Positions 56,640 to 64,000 of a DNA stretch of 64,000 bases are shown here, in pieces. The notes beneath the pieces were generated by a model. It made no database searches. It had not been told where the DNA came from and saw only the letters and a list, made by a program, of their open reading frames with translations. The translations under genes were made by a program, and so were the position numbers. Location: assembly GCF_019396345.1 (NCBI RefSeq), contig NZ_JAHKRM010000017.1, forward strand, positions 1 through 64,000. Direction: 5' to 3'. This DNA comes from Nonomuraea guangzhouensis. Lineage in GTDB: Bacteria > Actinomycetota > Actinomycetes > Streptosporangiales > Streptosporangiaceae. Every line of letters starts with the position of its first letter. Position 1 is the first letter of the stretch.

Positions 56640-56765
56640 CTTTTCCACGAGGGTTGATGACGTCAGCGCGGAGGCAGGCGACCTGGCTATGACAGTTGCG
56701 GGACAGCGCCGGACTCGCACCGGACTTCGCTGCAACTCTGCGCGTCGGACAGACGTTATCAATGC
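56640..56765 (-). promoter_or_regulatory. Cobalamin riboswitch
   Basis: On the minus strand the hallmark 5' core reads GAAGTCCGGTGCGAGTCCGG and then CGCTGTCCCGCAACTGT. It is followed by the B12 box AGCCAGGTCGCCTGCC (56673-56688). Both match the conserved adenosylcobalamin aptamer pattern. About 20 bases further down, ACCCT/AGGGT around CGTGGAAA (near 56633-56656) can form an expression-platform hairpin before the btuF start. It should shut off btuF-btuC-btuD-cbiZ when cobalamin is plentiful. Confidence 0.95.
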
Positions 56766-56782
56766 TCCAGATGGCGACTAAG

Positions 56783-57643
56783 TCAAGGGGTACCCAACTG
56801 CGTCTCCGCCTCGGCGATGATCCGCTGCAGCCGGAGCCCGTGGGCCGCGTCCAGCGGGTGCCCGCCGCCCTGGCGTACGGTCTGCGCGAACTCCTCGGCG
56901 ATGGTCGCGAACGGATCGTCGTCGCCGGGCAGCAGCACCGCGTTGCCCGTTCTGCCATACACCGCGATGCTCGACGGCGGCAGGTCTCCGGCGGCGGACA
57001 TGCTCAGCGACGCCTCGCTGACCGCGCCGCCCTCATGGTCGAGCAGCAGGCCGGTCCAGCCGAGCGGGTGCCCGTGCGCGCGTACGCCGGTCACCGGGCC
57101 GAGCGCGGCGTCGAGCAGGTCGATCACGTGCGGCCCGACGTCCAGGAGCGCGCCGCGCTCGAGGCGCCACGGGGTGCCGAAGGGGTGGTCGCCCAGCAGG
57201 ACGTTGGAGATGTTGGCGGCGTGGCCGCCGAACGCCTCGATGTCGGCGCAGCGCGCCAGGAACGCCCTGACCTGCGTGGTGTAGCGCATGGTGAGGACCA
57301 GTTGCGAGGCCACTCCGGCCTCGCGTACGGCGTCCGCGAGGCGCCGCGCGTTCTCCAGCGAGTCGGCGAGCGGCTTCTCCAGCAGCAGCGCCTTTCCGGC
57401 CCGCGCCGCGCGCACCCCCAATTCGGCCTGTACGGCCGGCGGCACGCAGAACGCCACGGCCTCGCACGCGTCGAACAGCTCCTCGACCCGCTCGAACACC
57501 GGCGCCCCCAGCCCGGCGGCGGCCTCCGGGCGGCGCGCCCATACCCCGGCGAAACGGAGATACGGGCTCTTGACCAGCATCGGCGCGTGCGCGCGCTCCG
57601 CCCACGGCCCCGCTCCGATCAAACCGACCGACACCGGTTCCAT
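56783..57643 (-). CDS. Gfo/Idh/MocA-family oxidoreductase
   Basis: 286 residues, NAD(P)-dependent sugar/cyclitol-type dehydrogenase. The Rossmann start is VGLIGAGPWAERAHAPML, the catalytic-lysine motif LLEKPLADSLE, and the C-terminal beta-sheet domain has GALLDVGPHVIDLLDAALGP with the His. The ATG at 57643 lies after AAAGGGGG; a GTG/ATG further up (57667) is less well placed. It lies 29 bp after the SDR gene and ends the five-gene PhyH operon, just before the btu riboswitch. Substrate unknown. Confidence 0.9.
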   Translation of the reverse strand: MEPVSVGLIGAGPWAERAHAPMLVKSPYLRFAGVWARRPEAAAGLGAPVFERVEELFDACEAVAFCVPPAVQAELGVRAARAGKALLLEKPLADSLENARRLADAVREAGVASQLVLTMRYTTQVRAFLARCADIEAFGGHAANISNVLLGDHPFGTPWRLERGALLDVGPHVIDLLDAALGPVTGVRAHGHPLGWTGLLLDHEGGAVSEASLSMSAAGDLPPSSIAVYGRTGNAVLLPGDDDPFATIAEEFAQTVRQGGGHPLDAAHGLRLQRIIAEAETQLGTP

Positions 57644-57672
57644 TCCGCCCCCTTTGATCCGCTTCAAGCACC

Positions 57673-58494
57673 CTAGAGTGATTCAGCGGCGGCGCGCCAT
57701 TGGCGCAGGGCGTGCTCAGGGCGGTGGGCGAGGGTGCCGGAGTCGATGACGATGGTCTGTCCCGTGATGCACCGCGACTCGCCCGAGGCGAGGAAGGCGA
57801 CGAGGTCGGCCACGTCCTCCGGGGTGCAGGCCCAGGGCAGCAGGCGCTCGGCCGCCTTGTCGGCCAGCCGGTCCCGGCCGAGGGCCTGAGCGGCCACATC
57901 GGTCAGGACCAGGGCGGGGGCGACGGCGTTGCAGCGGATGCCGCGCGAGCCGTACTTGGTGGCCACGTAGCGCACGAAACCGGTCAGCGCCGCCTTGGAG
58001 GTGCCGTAGGCGACGTGCGCCACGTCACCGAGCAGGCCCGAGACCGACGAGGTGAGGACGAAGGCGCCGCCGTCGGCCATCGCGGGGGCCGTGTGCTTGA
58101 CCATGAGCAGGGCGCCGCGCAGGTTCACCGCCATCGTGCGGTCCCAGACGGCGACGTCGAGGTCCTCCAGGTCCTGGTCGCGGCCGTAGGTGCCGGGGCC
58201 GAGCGCGGCCGCGTTCGAGTGGACGACGTCCAGGCGGCCGAACGAGGCGATCAGGTCGCCGACCGCCCCGGCCACCTGCTTCTCGTCCGACACGTCGCAG
58301 GTGAGCGCGGTGGCCGTGCCGCCCTTGGCGCGGATCGTGGTGGCGACCGACTTGGCGCCGGCCGCGTGCACGTCCAGGACTCCCACGCAGGCGCCCTCGG
58401 CGGCCAGGCGCGCCGCGCAGGCGGCACCGATGCCCGAACCCGCGCCCGTCACCAGGGCGACCCGTCCGTCGAAGCGGCCCGGCGCGGCGCTCAC
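57673..58494 (-). CDS. SDR-family oxidoreductase
   Basis: 273 residues, classical SDR: VTGAGSGIGAACAARLAAEG, NNAG-equivalent HSNAAALG, Ser in VLTSSVSGLLG and catalytic YGTSKAAL, and IDSGTLAHRPE near the end. It should oxidise or reduce an alcohol/ketone. The GTG at 58494 overlaps the P450 stop by four bases (GTGA); the GTG at 58497 is also possible. Fourth gene of the PhyH operon; a dehydrogenase acting on a hydroxylated intermediate fits that position. Confidence 0.92.
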   Translation of the reverse strand: MSAAPGRFDGRVALVTGAGSGIGAACAARLAAEGACVGVLDVHAAGAKSVATTIRAKGGTATALTCDVSDEKQVAGAVGDLIASFGRLDVVHSNAAALGPGTYGRDQDLEDLDVAVWDRTMAVNLRGALLMVKHTAPAMADGGAFVLTSSVSGLLGDVAHVAYGTSKAALTGFVRYVATKYGSRGIRCNAVAPALVLTDVAAQALGRDRLADKAAERLLPWACTPEDVADLVAFLASGESRCITGQTIVIDSGTLAHRPEHALRQWRAAAESL

Positions 58495-59693
58495 CACGTC
58501 ACCCTCAGGGCCGTCAGTCCCCGTCCCACGATCGACTTGCGGTAGACGATCGGCTCGTCCGCGAGCCTGAGGCCGGGCAGGCGGCGGCCGAGCACGTCGA
58601 GCGCGGTGCGGAGTTGCAGCCGGCCGAGCGCGGCGCCCACGCAGAAGTGGATCCCGTAGCCGAACACCATGTGGGCGTCGGCGTTGGGCCGGTCGATGAC
58701 GAACCGTTCCGGGTCGGGGAAGACGGTCTCGTCGTGGGCGGCGGAGTCGGTGGAGAGCAGCACCAACGACTTTCCCGGAATTATCACGTCATGTAGCGAA
58801 ATATCCGTCGCGGCATACCGGAACGAACCGAGAGAGGCGCCGTCGATGCGCATGCACTCCTCGACCGCGTTCTGGATCAGTGGCGGCGGGACCGGCCAGG
58901 CGTCCTCGCGCAGCAGGCGCAGGACGCTGTTGGCGAGCTGGTTCGGCACGGTGTCGTTGCCGCCGAGCAGGATCGTGGAGATCAGCTCCACCACCTCGCG
59001 GTGGCTGAGCTCGGAGCCGATCAGCGAGGTCATGAGCGAGGTGAAGTCGTCGCGCGGCTCCTTGGCCCGGGACGCGACCAGCCGATCCACGTAATCCAGA
59101 TAAGTCAGGAAACTGTCGGCGAGTTCGAGCTGCCGGTCGGGCGGCTGCGGCGACAGGAAGAGCTGGAACCAGTCCTTCACATGAGCCTGCACGAACCCCT
59201 CGTCCGCCTCGGGCACCCCGATGAACCGCGCGGTCAGCTTGATCGACGGCTCGTGCCCGATCTCGGAGACGAAGTCGGCCTCGCCCTTCGGCGCCACGCG
59301 GTCGAGCAGGTCCTCGTTGAGCTGCCGGAAGTGCTGCTCCATCGCCGAAACCGCCCGGGGCGTGAACGCCTTCGACACCGAGCGCCGCAGCCTGGTGTGG
59401 TCGGGCGGATCGACGTTGGCCACGAAGCTCGACAGGAACGAGCCGTGCTCGCCCAGCTTGTCGCGTGTCTCGCGGGTGAGGCTGCGGGAAATGGTCAGCG
59501 AGCCCTCCGAGGAGAACCGTTTCGGGTCGCCGTACGCCGCGCGCACGTCGGCGTGCCGGGTCAGCACGTAGGCGCCGAGGTGCTCGCTGTGGAACACCGG
59601 CCGCTCCCGGCGCAGCCCGGCGAGGAACTCGTACGGCGCGGCGACGTGCCAGTCCGAGCCGACGTCGAAGTCCTCGATCATGCCGTTGCTCAC
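58491..59693 (-). CDS. Cytochrome P450
   Basis: 400 residues, soluble bacterial class I type. The haem-binding loop FGYGIHFCVGAALGR carries C351; the K helix ExxR is ECMR; the I helix reads LLGGNDTV, with Asn before the conserved Asp-Thr in place of the usual Glu or His. C helix NVDPPDHTRLRRSVSKAFTP. GTG at 59693 overlaps the phosphotriesterase-like stop (GTGA). No ferredoxin is encoded next to it, so redox partners must come from elsewhere. The operon context suggests hydroxylation in a degradation or tailoring route. Confidence 0.95.
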   Translation of the reverse strand: MSNGMIEDFDVGSDWHVAAPYEFLAGLRRERPVFHSEHLGAYVLTRHADVRAAYGDPKRFSSEGSLTISRSLTRETRDKLGEHGSFLSSFVANVDPPDHTRLRRSVSKAFTPRAVSAMEQHFRQLNEDLLDRVAPKGEADFVSEIGHEPSIKLTARFIGVPEADEGFVQAHVKDWFQLFLSPQPPDRQLELADSFLTYLDYVDRLVASRAKEPRDDFTSLMTSLIGSELSHREVVELISTILLGGNDTVPNQLANSVLRLLREDAWPVPPPLIQNAVEECMRIDGASLGSFRYAATDISLHDVIIPGKSLVLLSTDSAAHDETVFPDPERFVIDRPNADAHMVFGYGIHFCVGAALGRLQLRTALDVLGRRLPGLRLADEPIVYRKSIVGRGLTALRVTW

Positions 59694-60646
59694 GAGAAGA
59701 TCCTCCGGGGGTTGTCGACGAGCATCTGGTGGATCTGTTCCTCGGTGACGCCCCGCTTGCGCAGCTCGGGCAGGACGTCGCGGGAGATGTGCAGGAGGTG
59801 GTAGTTCGGGTGCCGCTGCCGTACGACGTCGGCATCGAACCGGTCGTTAAAGCAGTAAGAATCGTGACTTAGCACCATTTGTCGGGCGTGGCCGCGCTCG
59901 CACATCGTCGCCACGATGGACACCCGGTCCTCGAACGGCGAGATCGTCTCGATGCCGAACCGGTCCATGCCGAGGTAGGAGCCGTTGGCGGCGAGTTCCT
60001 CCAGGTAGGCGACGTCGGTCGAGTCGCCCGCGTGGCCGATGACGACCCTGGTGAGGTCGACGCCGAGCTCGCCGAGCAGCCGCTGCTGCGCCAGGCCACC
60101 TTGGGAGGCGCTGTGGGAGTGGGTGGTGATGGGCACGCCCGTCTCCAGGTGCGCCTCGGCGACCGCCCGGAACACCCGTTCGGTCCCCTTGGTCATGCCG
60201 AGATGGTCGGTGGCGCACTTGAGCATGCCCGCCTTGACCCCGGTCCTGCCGATGCCGTGCACGATGTCCCGCACGAAGAACTCCGCCAGCCGATCGGGCC
60301 CGCCGAACAACGAGCCCGGGCCCCGGTTGCCGAAGTACGGGGGCAGGGCGTCGTAGGTGTAGAGGCCGGTGGCGGCGACGATGTTCACGCTGGTCAGCTC
60401 GGCCACCCGCTGGACGGCGGGGACGTACCTGCCGAGCCCGATGACGGTCAGGTCCACGATCGTGTCGATGCCCTCGGCCCGCAGGTCGTCCAGTTTGGCC
60501 GCCGCTTCCCTCGCCCGCTGTTCGAGGTCCCAGTTCTCCGGGATGTCCGGCCAGTTCCAGAGAATCTCCGGACTGAGCCCGAACACGTGCTCATGCATGA
60601 GCGTGGCGCCCAGCTCGCCCACCGGCCCTCTTACGGTCTCGGGCAT
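59690..60646 (-). CDS. Phosphotriesterase-family (lactonase-like) hydrolase
   Basis: 318 residues, binuclear-metal TIM barrel. HxH is LMHEHVF, the bridging carboxylated Lys lies in TGVKAGMLKCATD, the two further His are in THSHSAS and IGHAGDS, and the Asp is in LSHDSYC. The family includes phosphotriesterase-like lactonases and Php-type proteins; organophosphates are not the natural substrates. GGAAGGGGG precedes the ATG at 60646. Coupled to the P450 by a GTGA overlap and 16 bp from the PhyH gene. Confidence 0.92.
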   Translation of the reverse strand: MPETVRGPVGELGATLMHEHVFGLSPEILWNWPDIPENWDLEQRAREAAAKLDDLRAEGIDTIVDLTVIGLGRYVPAVQRVAELTSVNIVAATGLYTYDALPPYFGNRGPGSLFGGPDRLAEFFVRDIVHGIGRTGVKAGMLKCATDHLGMTKGTERVFRAVAEAHLETGVPITTHSHSASQGGLAQQRLLGELGVDLTRVVIGHAGDSTDVAYLEELAANGSYLGMDRFGIETISPFEDRVSIVATMCERGHARQMVLSHDSYCFNDRFDADVVRQRHPNYHLLHISRDVLPELRKRGVTEEQIHQMLVDNPRRIFS

Positions 60647-60662
60647 GTGCCCCCTTCCACGG

Positions 60663-61424
60663 TCACACGCACGGGAACCTCGGGTGGTCGAACGGCCGGT
60701 TCACCTCTAGGCCGAGCCCGTCCGTCTGCTGGTACGGGGTGCCGGTGTAGAGGGAGGCGGCGTCGAAGTACGTGACGGTGAACGACAGGCGCGGCTGGTC
60801 GCGGTGGTTGGCGGGCGCTCCGTGCACGGTCAGGGTGTGATGCACGGTCGCGTCGCCCGCCACGAGGTCGAGGGGTGGCGACAGCTCCAGCTCCTTGATC
60901 CACGGATGCTGGCTGAGCTGGTCGTCGCCCGCCCGGGTGAAACTCCGCCCGAGGACTCCGTACCGGTGCGAACCATTGAAGAAACGCAGCGAGCCCATGT
61001 CCGCCGGCACGTCCACCAACGCCAGCCAGACCGTCAGCATCGCCGAGCGGTCCATCGGCATCCAGGGGAAGTCCTGGTGGAACTCGGTCGCCGCGTGCTC
61101 CCCCGGCTCCTTGACGAGCAGGTTCGTGACCTGCACGCGCACGGCCTCCACGCCGCGCAGCAGCCGGGTCGCGTTGGCGCCCATGGCCGGGCTCAGCGCC
61201 AGCGCGCGGAACGCCTCGTCGCTCTCGGCGATGTCACGCGACTGCCCGAACGCCTGGTCCACCAGTGTCCGCCGCTGCTTCTCGCGCGCCGCGAGGTAGC
61301 CGGTCGCCCGCCGCCTGAGCTCGGCCACGGCGTCGGGGGGCACCAGGGCGGGCAGCCGCACCCATCCGTGTTCCTGAAAGAAGCCCGCCTCGTCGTCCGA
61401 CGCGGCGCGCACGGGGATCTCCAT
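60663..61424 (-). CDS. Phytanoyl-CoA dioxygenase (PhyH)-family oxygenase
   Basis: 253 residues, Fe(II)/2-oxoglutarate-dependent oxygenase. The HxD pair is in TEFHQDFPW, the distal His in TLTVHGAPANHR, and the 2-oxoglutarate-binding Arg follows in DQPRLSFTVTYFD. The N-terminus (FFQEHGWVRLPALVPPDAVA) is typical of the family. GGGGG lies just before the ATG at 61424. First gene of a tight five-gene operon (PhyH, phosphotriesterase-like, P450, SDR, Gfo/Idh). Its promoter contains CAAGCGCTTG. Confidence 0.92.
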   Translation of the reverse strand: MEIPVRAASDDEAGFFQEHGWVRLPALVPPDAVAELRRRATGYLAAREKQRRTLVDQAFGQSRDIAESDEAFRALALSPAMGANATRLLRGVEAVRVQVTNLLVKEPGEHAATEFHQDFPWMPMDRSAMLTVWLALVDVPADMGSLRFFNGSHRYGVLGRSFTRAGDDQLSQHPWIKELELSPPLDLVAGDATVHHTLTVHGAPANHRDQPRLSFTVTYFDAASLYTGTPYQQTDGLGLEVNRPFDHPRFPCV

Positions 61425-61446
61425 GCCCCCAGTCTGGCATCTTGAG

Positions 61447-61456
61447 CAAGCGCTTG
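61447..61456. promoter_or_regulatory. CAAGCGCTTG palindrome in PhyH operon promoter
   Basis: Perfect 10-bp palindrome 23 bases before the PhyH ATG, the same distance as in the hyuA promoter. The gap to the neighbouring gene is only 45 bp, so this site must overlap the promoter. Confidence 0.5.
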
Positions 61457-61469
61457 GTAAGTGCCTTGA

Positions 61470-62579
61470 TTACTTGGCCTTGCAGGACTTCGGCGGGGTG
61501 GGCCGGTTCGTGGTCCACCCCGTCCCGGGCGCCTGCGCGGCGTAGTAGGTCAGGATGTCGCCTCGGGAACCGCCCCAGCTGGTCTGGGCCAGCGCGGCGC
61601 CGGTCTCCATGTCCAGGTAGGTGCGCGAGTGCGTGGGGATCGACTTCGATCCCACAGACTGTGACTGCCCGGTGTCACGGGTGAACGTGACCGACAACGC
61701 CTGCCTGCCCAGCGGGTCGGTCGCCGTGCCGTACACCTTGGTGCCGGGAAGCTCTGCCAGCAGGCGCAGGATCGCGGCACGGAGCTGCGGTCGGATCGGC
61801 ATGGACAGAAGATTGCCCGCGAGCGGCACGAAGTCCGCGAACGGCTGCTTGAACCCTCGGCCCTCCCAGATGCGGTGGTAGTCGCGGAGCTTGGCGAGCA
61901 GGCCGTTGCGGTCGGCGGGGATGGCGGCCAGATCGGCGAGTGTGAGGTCCGCGACGGAGCGGTCCCCTACCTTAGCGTCGTCCCCGTCGTGCCATTCGCA
62001 GACATGGAGCTGGTCGGTGATGCGCATCTGTTCGCACTCGGCGGGGGTGCCGCCCTTGGAGCAGGGCAGCTTGATCCGGGTCGGCGCGCCCGCCGCACGC
62101 CATGCGCGTTCGTCTACCGCGGAGGCCGGAAACGCGCTCGGCGTGGAGGCCTGCAGTATGGATCTCTGCGCGGTGTCCAGCGGCACCGTTCGCTCACGGC
62201 GCTGCCGCGCGAACAGGTCGTAGCCGCCCGCTGAGAACCGTGTACCAGTGATGATCACCTCCCGCCAGTAGGCACCCCTCTGTTGAGGCAGGCGCTCCAC
62301 CCGGTCGGCCAGCGCGAGCAGCTCGTTGTTCCGTGGCTGGACCAGCACCTGAGCAGGCGCGGAAACCAGGTTGGCCACCAGTGTGACGGCTATGACCATC
62401 GTGGCCGTGGCCACGGCCGCGCTCAGCGTCCACGCCCACACACGCGGGCGGGAACGACCGGTGGCGGGGCGGACGCGCGCACCCTTGGCGACGAAGCGGG
62501 CGCGAGCCCGAGAGACCGCGTCGGGCGAGAGCGGGGGCGCGTCGGGCAGCGCCCGGGCGAGCAGTTCGAGCTCATCCAT
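61470..62579 (-). CDS. CU044_5270-family membrane protein
   Basis: 369 residues: a cytosolic start (MDELELLARALPDAPPLSPD), one membrane helix (about 48-72), and a large extracellular part with VERLPQQRGAYWREVIITGT and a cysteine trio (PCSKGG, ECEQM, VCEWHD). It ends ILTYYAAQAPGTGW. This family almost always follows an ECF sigma factor gene; the protein may be its membrane partner or anti-sigma-like regulator. It overlaps the sigma gene by eight bases, so the two are coupled. The extracellular part probably senses an envelope signal. Confidence 0.85.
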   Translation of the reverse strand: MDELELLARALPDAPPLSPDAVSRARARFVAKGARVRPATGRSRPRVWAWTLSAAVATATMVIAVTLVANLVSAPAQVLVQPRNNELLALADRVERLPQQRGAYWREVIITGTRFSAGGYDLFARQRRERTVPLDTAQRSILQASTPSAFPASAVDERAWRAAGAPTRIKLPCSKGGTPAECEQMRITDQLHVCEWHDGDDAKVGDRSVADLTLADLAAIPADRNGLLAKLRDYHRIWEGRGFKQPFADFVPLAGNLLSMPIRPQLRAAILRLLAELPGTKVYGTATDPLGRQALSVTFTRDTGQSQSVGSKSIPTHSRTYLDMETGAALAQTSWGGSRGDILTYYAAQAPGTGWTTNRPTPPKSCKAK

Positions 62580-63132
62580 CGAGGTCCTCCTTCAGCGCGC
62601 CGAGCGCCGCGCGCAGATGCTTGCGTGCCCTGTTGAGCCGGGACGCGACGGTTCTATAGGGAATGTCCAAGGCGGCGGCGACCTCCGCGTGGCTCAGACC
62701 GCCGAACACGATCAGCAGCACCACGTCTCGGTCGCGCTGCTTCAGTGCGGCCAGCGCCCCCGCGAGCGGGCCGGTGAAGCGCGCGGCGTCCACCCGATCG
62801 AGCACCCGATCCAGTGCGGCGTCCTCGTGGCCGTCCCACTCGCGCTCCGCAGCGCGGCTGAGGGCCTTCCACCGCGTGGTCTCGGTACGGCGGTGCCGCG
62901 CGACCAGGTTGGTGGCGATGCCGTACAGCCAGGGCCTGACCTCCCCCACGGCCGGGTCGTATCCGCCGCGCAGTGCCGCGACGAAGACCTCGACGGCCAG
63001 GTCTTCGGCGTCGTCCACGGGCAGGCGGCGGGCGATGTACCGGTGGATCTCGGCGTAGTAGCGGTCGAAGAGATCGGCCGGAACCGCCGGCTGATCCCTC
63101 CCGCTACGCGTCTTGTACACGATCACACCCAT
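62572..63132 (-). CDS. ECF RNA polymerase sigma factor
   Basis: 186 residues, two-domain sigma-70. Region 2 is LFDRYYAEIHRYIARRL, DDAEDLAVEVFVAAL and VRPWLYGIATNLVARHRR. Region 4 is LKQRDRDVVLLIVFGGLSHA, then EVAAALDIPYRTVASRLNRA and RKHLRAAL. The start (ATG 63132) lacks a clear ribosome binding site; GTG codons three and five positions later are alternatives. Its partner is the CU044_5270-type membrane protein encoded immediately downstream. Confidence 0.93.
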   Translation of the reverse strand: MGVIVYKTRSGRDQPAVPADLFDRYYAEIHRYIARRLPVDDAEDLAVEVFVAALRGGYDPAVGEVRPWLYGIATNLVARHRRTETTRWKALSRAAEREWDGHEDAALDRVLDRVDAARFTGPLAGALAALKQRDRDVVLLIVFGGLSHAEVAAALDIPYRTVASRLNRARKHLRAALGALKEDLDG

Positions 63133-63192
63133 TCTTGCCGCGACGGCGAGAATGCTTTCACGCGCGCGGATTCACGCCCGGACGTGCGCGGA

Positions 63193-64000
63193 TCAAAGAG
63201 TCCGCAGGTTGTCTCGCAATCTGGGCGCGAGCCGCCGCACCGTCTCCGGTGTGGAGGCCACGAGCTTGGTGATGACCGGTCCCACGCTGACCAGGGCCCC
63301 GTACTGGTTGCCGGCGGGATGGCCCAGCTGGTAGTACACGATGTCCGGTCCGTCACGGCCCTTGATGACGGCGTCGAGCGCGTAGCGGGTCTCCTCGGCC
63401 GCCAGGCGCTGGGCCTCGGACGTCGAGGACGCCGTCCAGGCGACGGACACGGAGACGACGTCGCCCTTGTCGGTCGGCGGGATCCAGTCGCAGACGGCGG
63501 GTTTGGGCAGCGGGCGGCCCGCCAGCGTGCGCGCGTGCGGGCTGGCGAGGTAGCCCGGGGCCAGCGGGCTCAGGTCGCGGTCGGTGAGCAGGCCGCAGGC
63601 GTCCGGCCAGTCCGCCGCCGGAGCGACGCCGGGCGGGTTCGCCGGGGGCCGGTTGGCACGGACGAGGCGGTAGGCGGTGATCCGGGTGCCGTTCTTGACG
63701 CCCCGGCTGTCGTCGTCCTGCGTCGGGGTGCGTACGAAGACCAGGCCCCCGACGCCTCCCTCCAGATTGGTGGCGCCGTAGGTGGCGGGCAACGGCAGCT
63801 CGCTGGCCTCACCTGTGGCGGCGTCGATGGCCAGCAGGTAGGCGTTCAGCGGCCAGAAGTCCAGACCAGGGTAGTTCTCGCCCTCCGTGACGAACAGATC
63901 CCCCGTCGCGATGAACGACGTCAGTCCCGGTATCTCCCGGGTCCAGCGGGTGCCGCCGGTGGCCGGATCGATTCCCTGAACGTGACCTGCTCCACCTCCG
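63193..64000 (-). CDS. Partial PQQ-like beta-propeller/secreted protein
   Basis: The gene runs off the right edge; 269 codons up to the stop at 63193 are visible. The upstream part has propeller-type repeats: VQGIDPATGGTRWTREIPG, FIATGDLFVTEGENYPG and LLAIDAATGEASELPLPAT, i.e. pyrroloquinoline-quinone-type blades. The rest (about the last 180 residues) has CGLLTDRDLSPL and a cysteine in AVCDWIPPTDKGD, the pattern of DUF3558-like sensor lipoproteins, and YQLGHPAGNQYGALVSVG. Probably an extracytoplasmic protein; start not seen. Confidence 0.7.
   Translation of the reverse strand, partial: GGGAGHVQGIDPATGGTRWTREIPGLTSFIATGDLFVTEGENYPGLDFWPLNAYLLAIDAATGEASELPLPATYGATNLEGGVGGLVFVRTPTQDDDSRGVKNGTRITAYRLVRANRPPANPPGVAPAADWPDACGLLTDRDLSPLAPGYLASPHARTLAGRPLPKPAVCDWIPPTDKGDVVSVSVAWTASSTSEAQRLAAEETRYALDAVIKGRDGPDIVYYQLGHPAGNQYGALVSVGPVITKLVASTPETVRRLAPRLRDNLRTL

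Noticed and set aside
56783..61424. P450/PhyH operon plus SARP regulator as an antibiotic gene cluster
   Set aside because: There is no PKS, NRPS, terpene or RiPP core enzyme in the window, and the SARP gene lies 25 kb away.

Overview
This is a high-GC actinomycete chromosome segment. GC-rich third codon positions, many GTG starts, several apparently leaderless genes, SARP/AfsR, PucR, DUF397/DUF5753/DUF6879 and cobalamin-riboswitch modules point to a filamentous actinomycete. The style fits Streptosporangiales (Nonomuraea-like), but that is an inference from gene content only. No rRNA, tRNA or CRISPR array was seen.

Layout. 1-1.7 kb: an IS110-family element with a well-folded candidate bridge RNA, next to a cut-off gene. 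2-9.4 kb: secreted beta-mannanase (GH5_8 plus CBM2), an AraC fragment, an organomercurial-lyase-like protein, a PLP enzyme/LysR pair and a secreted lipase. 9.3-12.3 kb: LysR, a small membrane protein, a cyclase and an MDR dehydrogenase. 12.6-19.1 kb: small secreted protein, map and its tiny neighbour, an orphan HATPase, a CopD/CtaG fusion, CopC, and an XRE-TPR regulator divergent from a 43-residue pre-peptide. The last pair looks like an RRNPP-type peptide-signalling module and is the best candidate for an undescribed system. 19.2-24.7 kb: purine module (pucR, pucD, EF-hand protein, NCS2 permease). 24.7-28 kb: excalibur membrane protein, ald, alpha/beta hydrolase. 28.1-32.4 kb: a large SARP/NB-ARC/TPR regulator flanked by two small secreted proteins.

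32.6-36.2 kb: WhiJ-like accessory region: DUF397, a decayed DUF5753 gene, DUF4265, then a three-gene cassette ending in an XRE/DUF5753 regulator and flanked by inverted copies of a 12-bp sequence. 36.2-39 kb: GntR/membrane-protein operon, a wrecked tyrosine integrase and GC-rich hairpins. 38.9-49 kb: DUF3105/DUF305 pair, FAD oxidoreductase, a threonine aldolase/SDR/DUF6421 operon, and a Ser/Thr kinase coupled to a membrane protein with a degenerate protease-like ectodomain and a zinc ribbon.

49-56.8 kb: hydantoinase/oxoprolinase hyuAB; then a cobalamin-riboswitch-controlled operon btuF-btuC-btuD-cbiZ for corrinoid uptake and salvage. 56.8-61.4 kb: a five-gene catabolic-looking operon (PhyH dioxygenase, phosphotriesterase-like hydrolase, P450, SDR, Gfo/Idh) whose promoter carries the same 10-bp palindrome as the hyuAB promoter. 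61.5-64 kb: ECF sigma factor with a CU044_5270-type partner and a partial beta-propeller-like protein. Several short tandem duplications at gene junctions suggest ongoing slippage.
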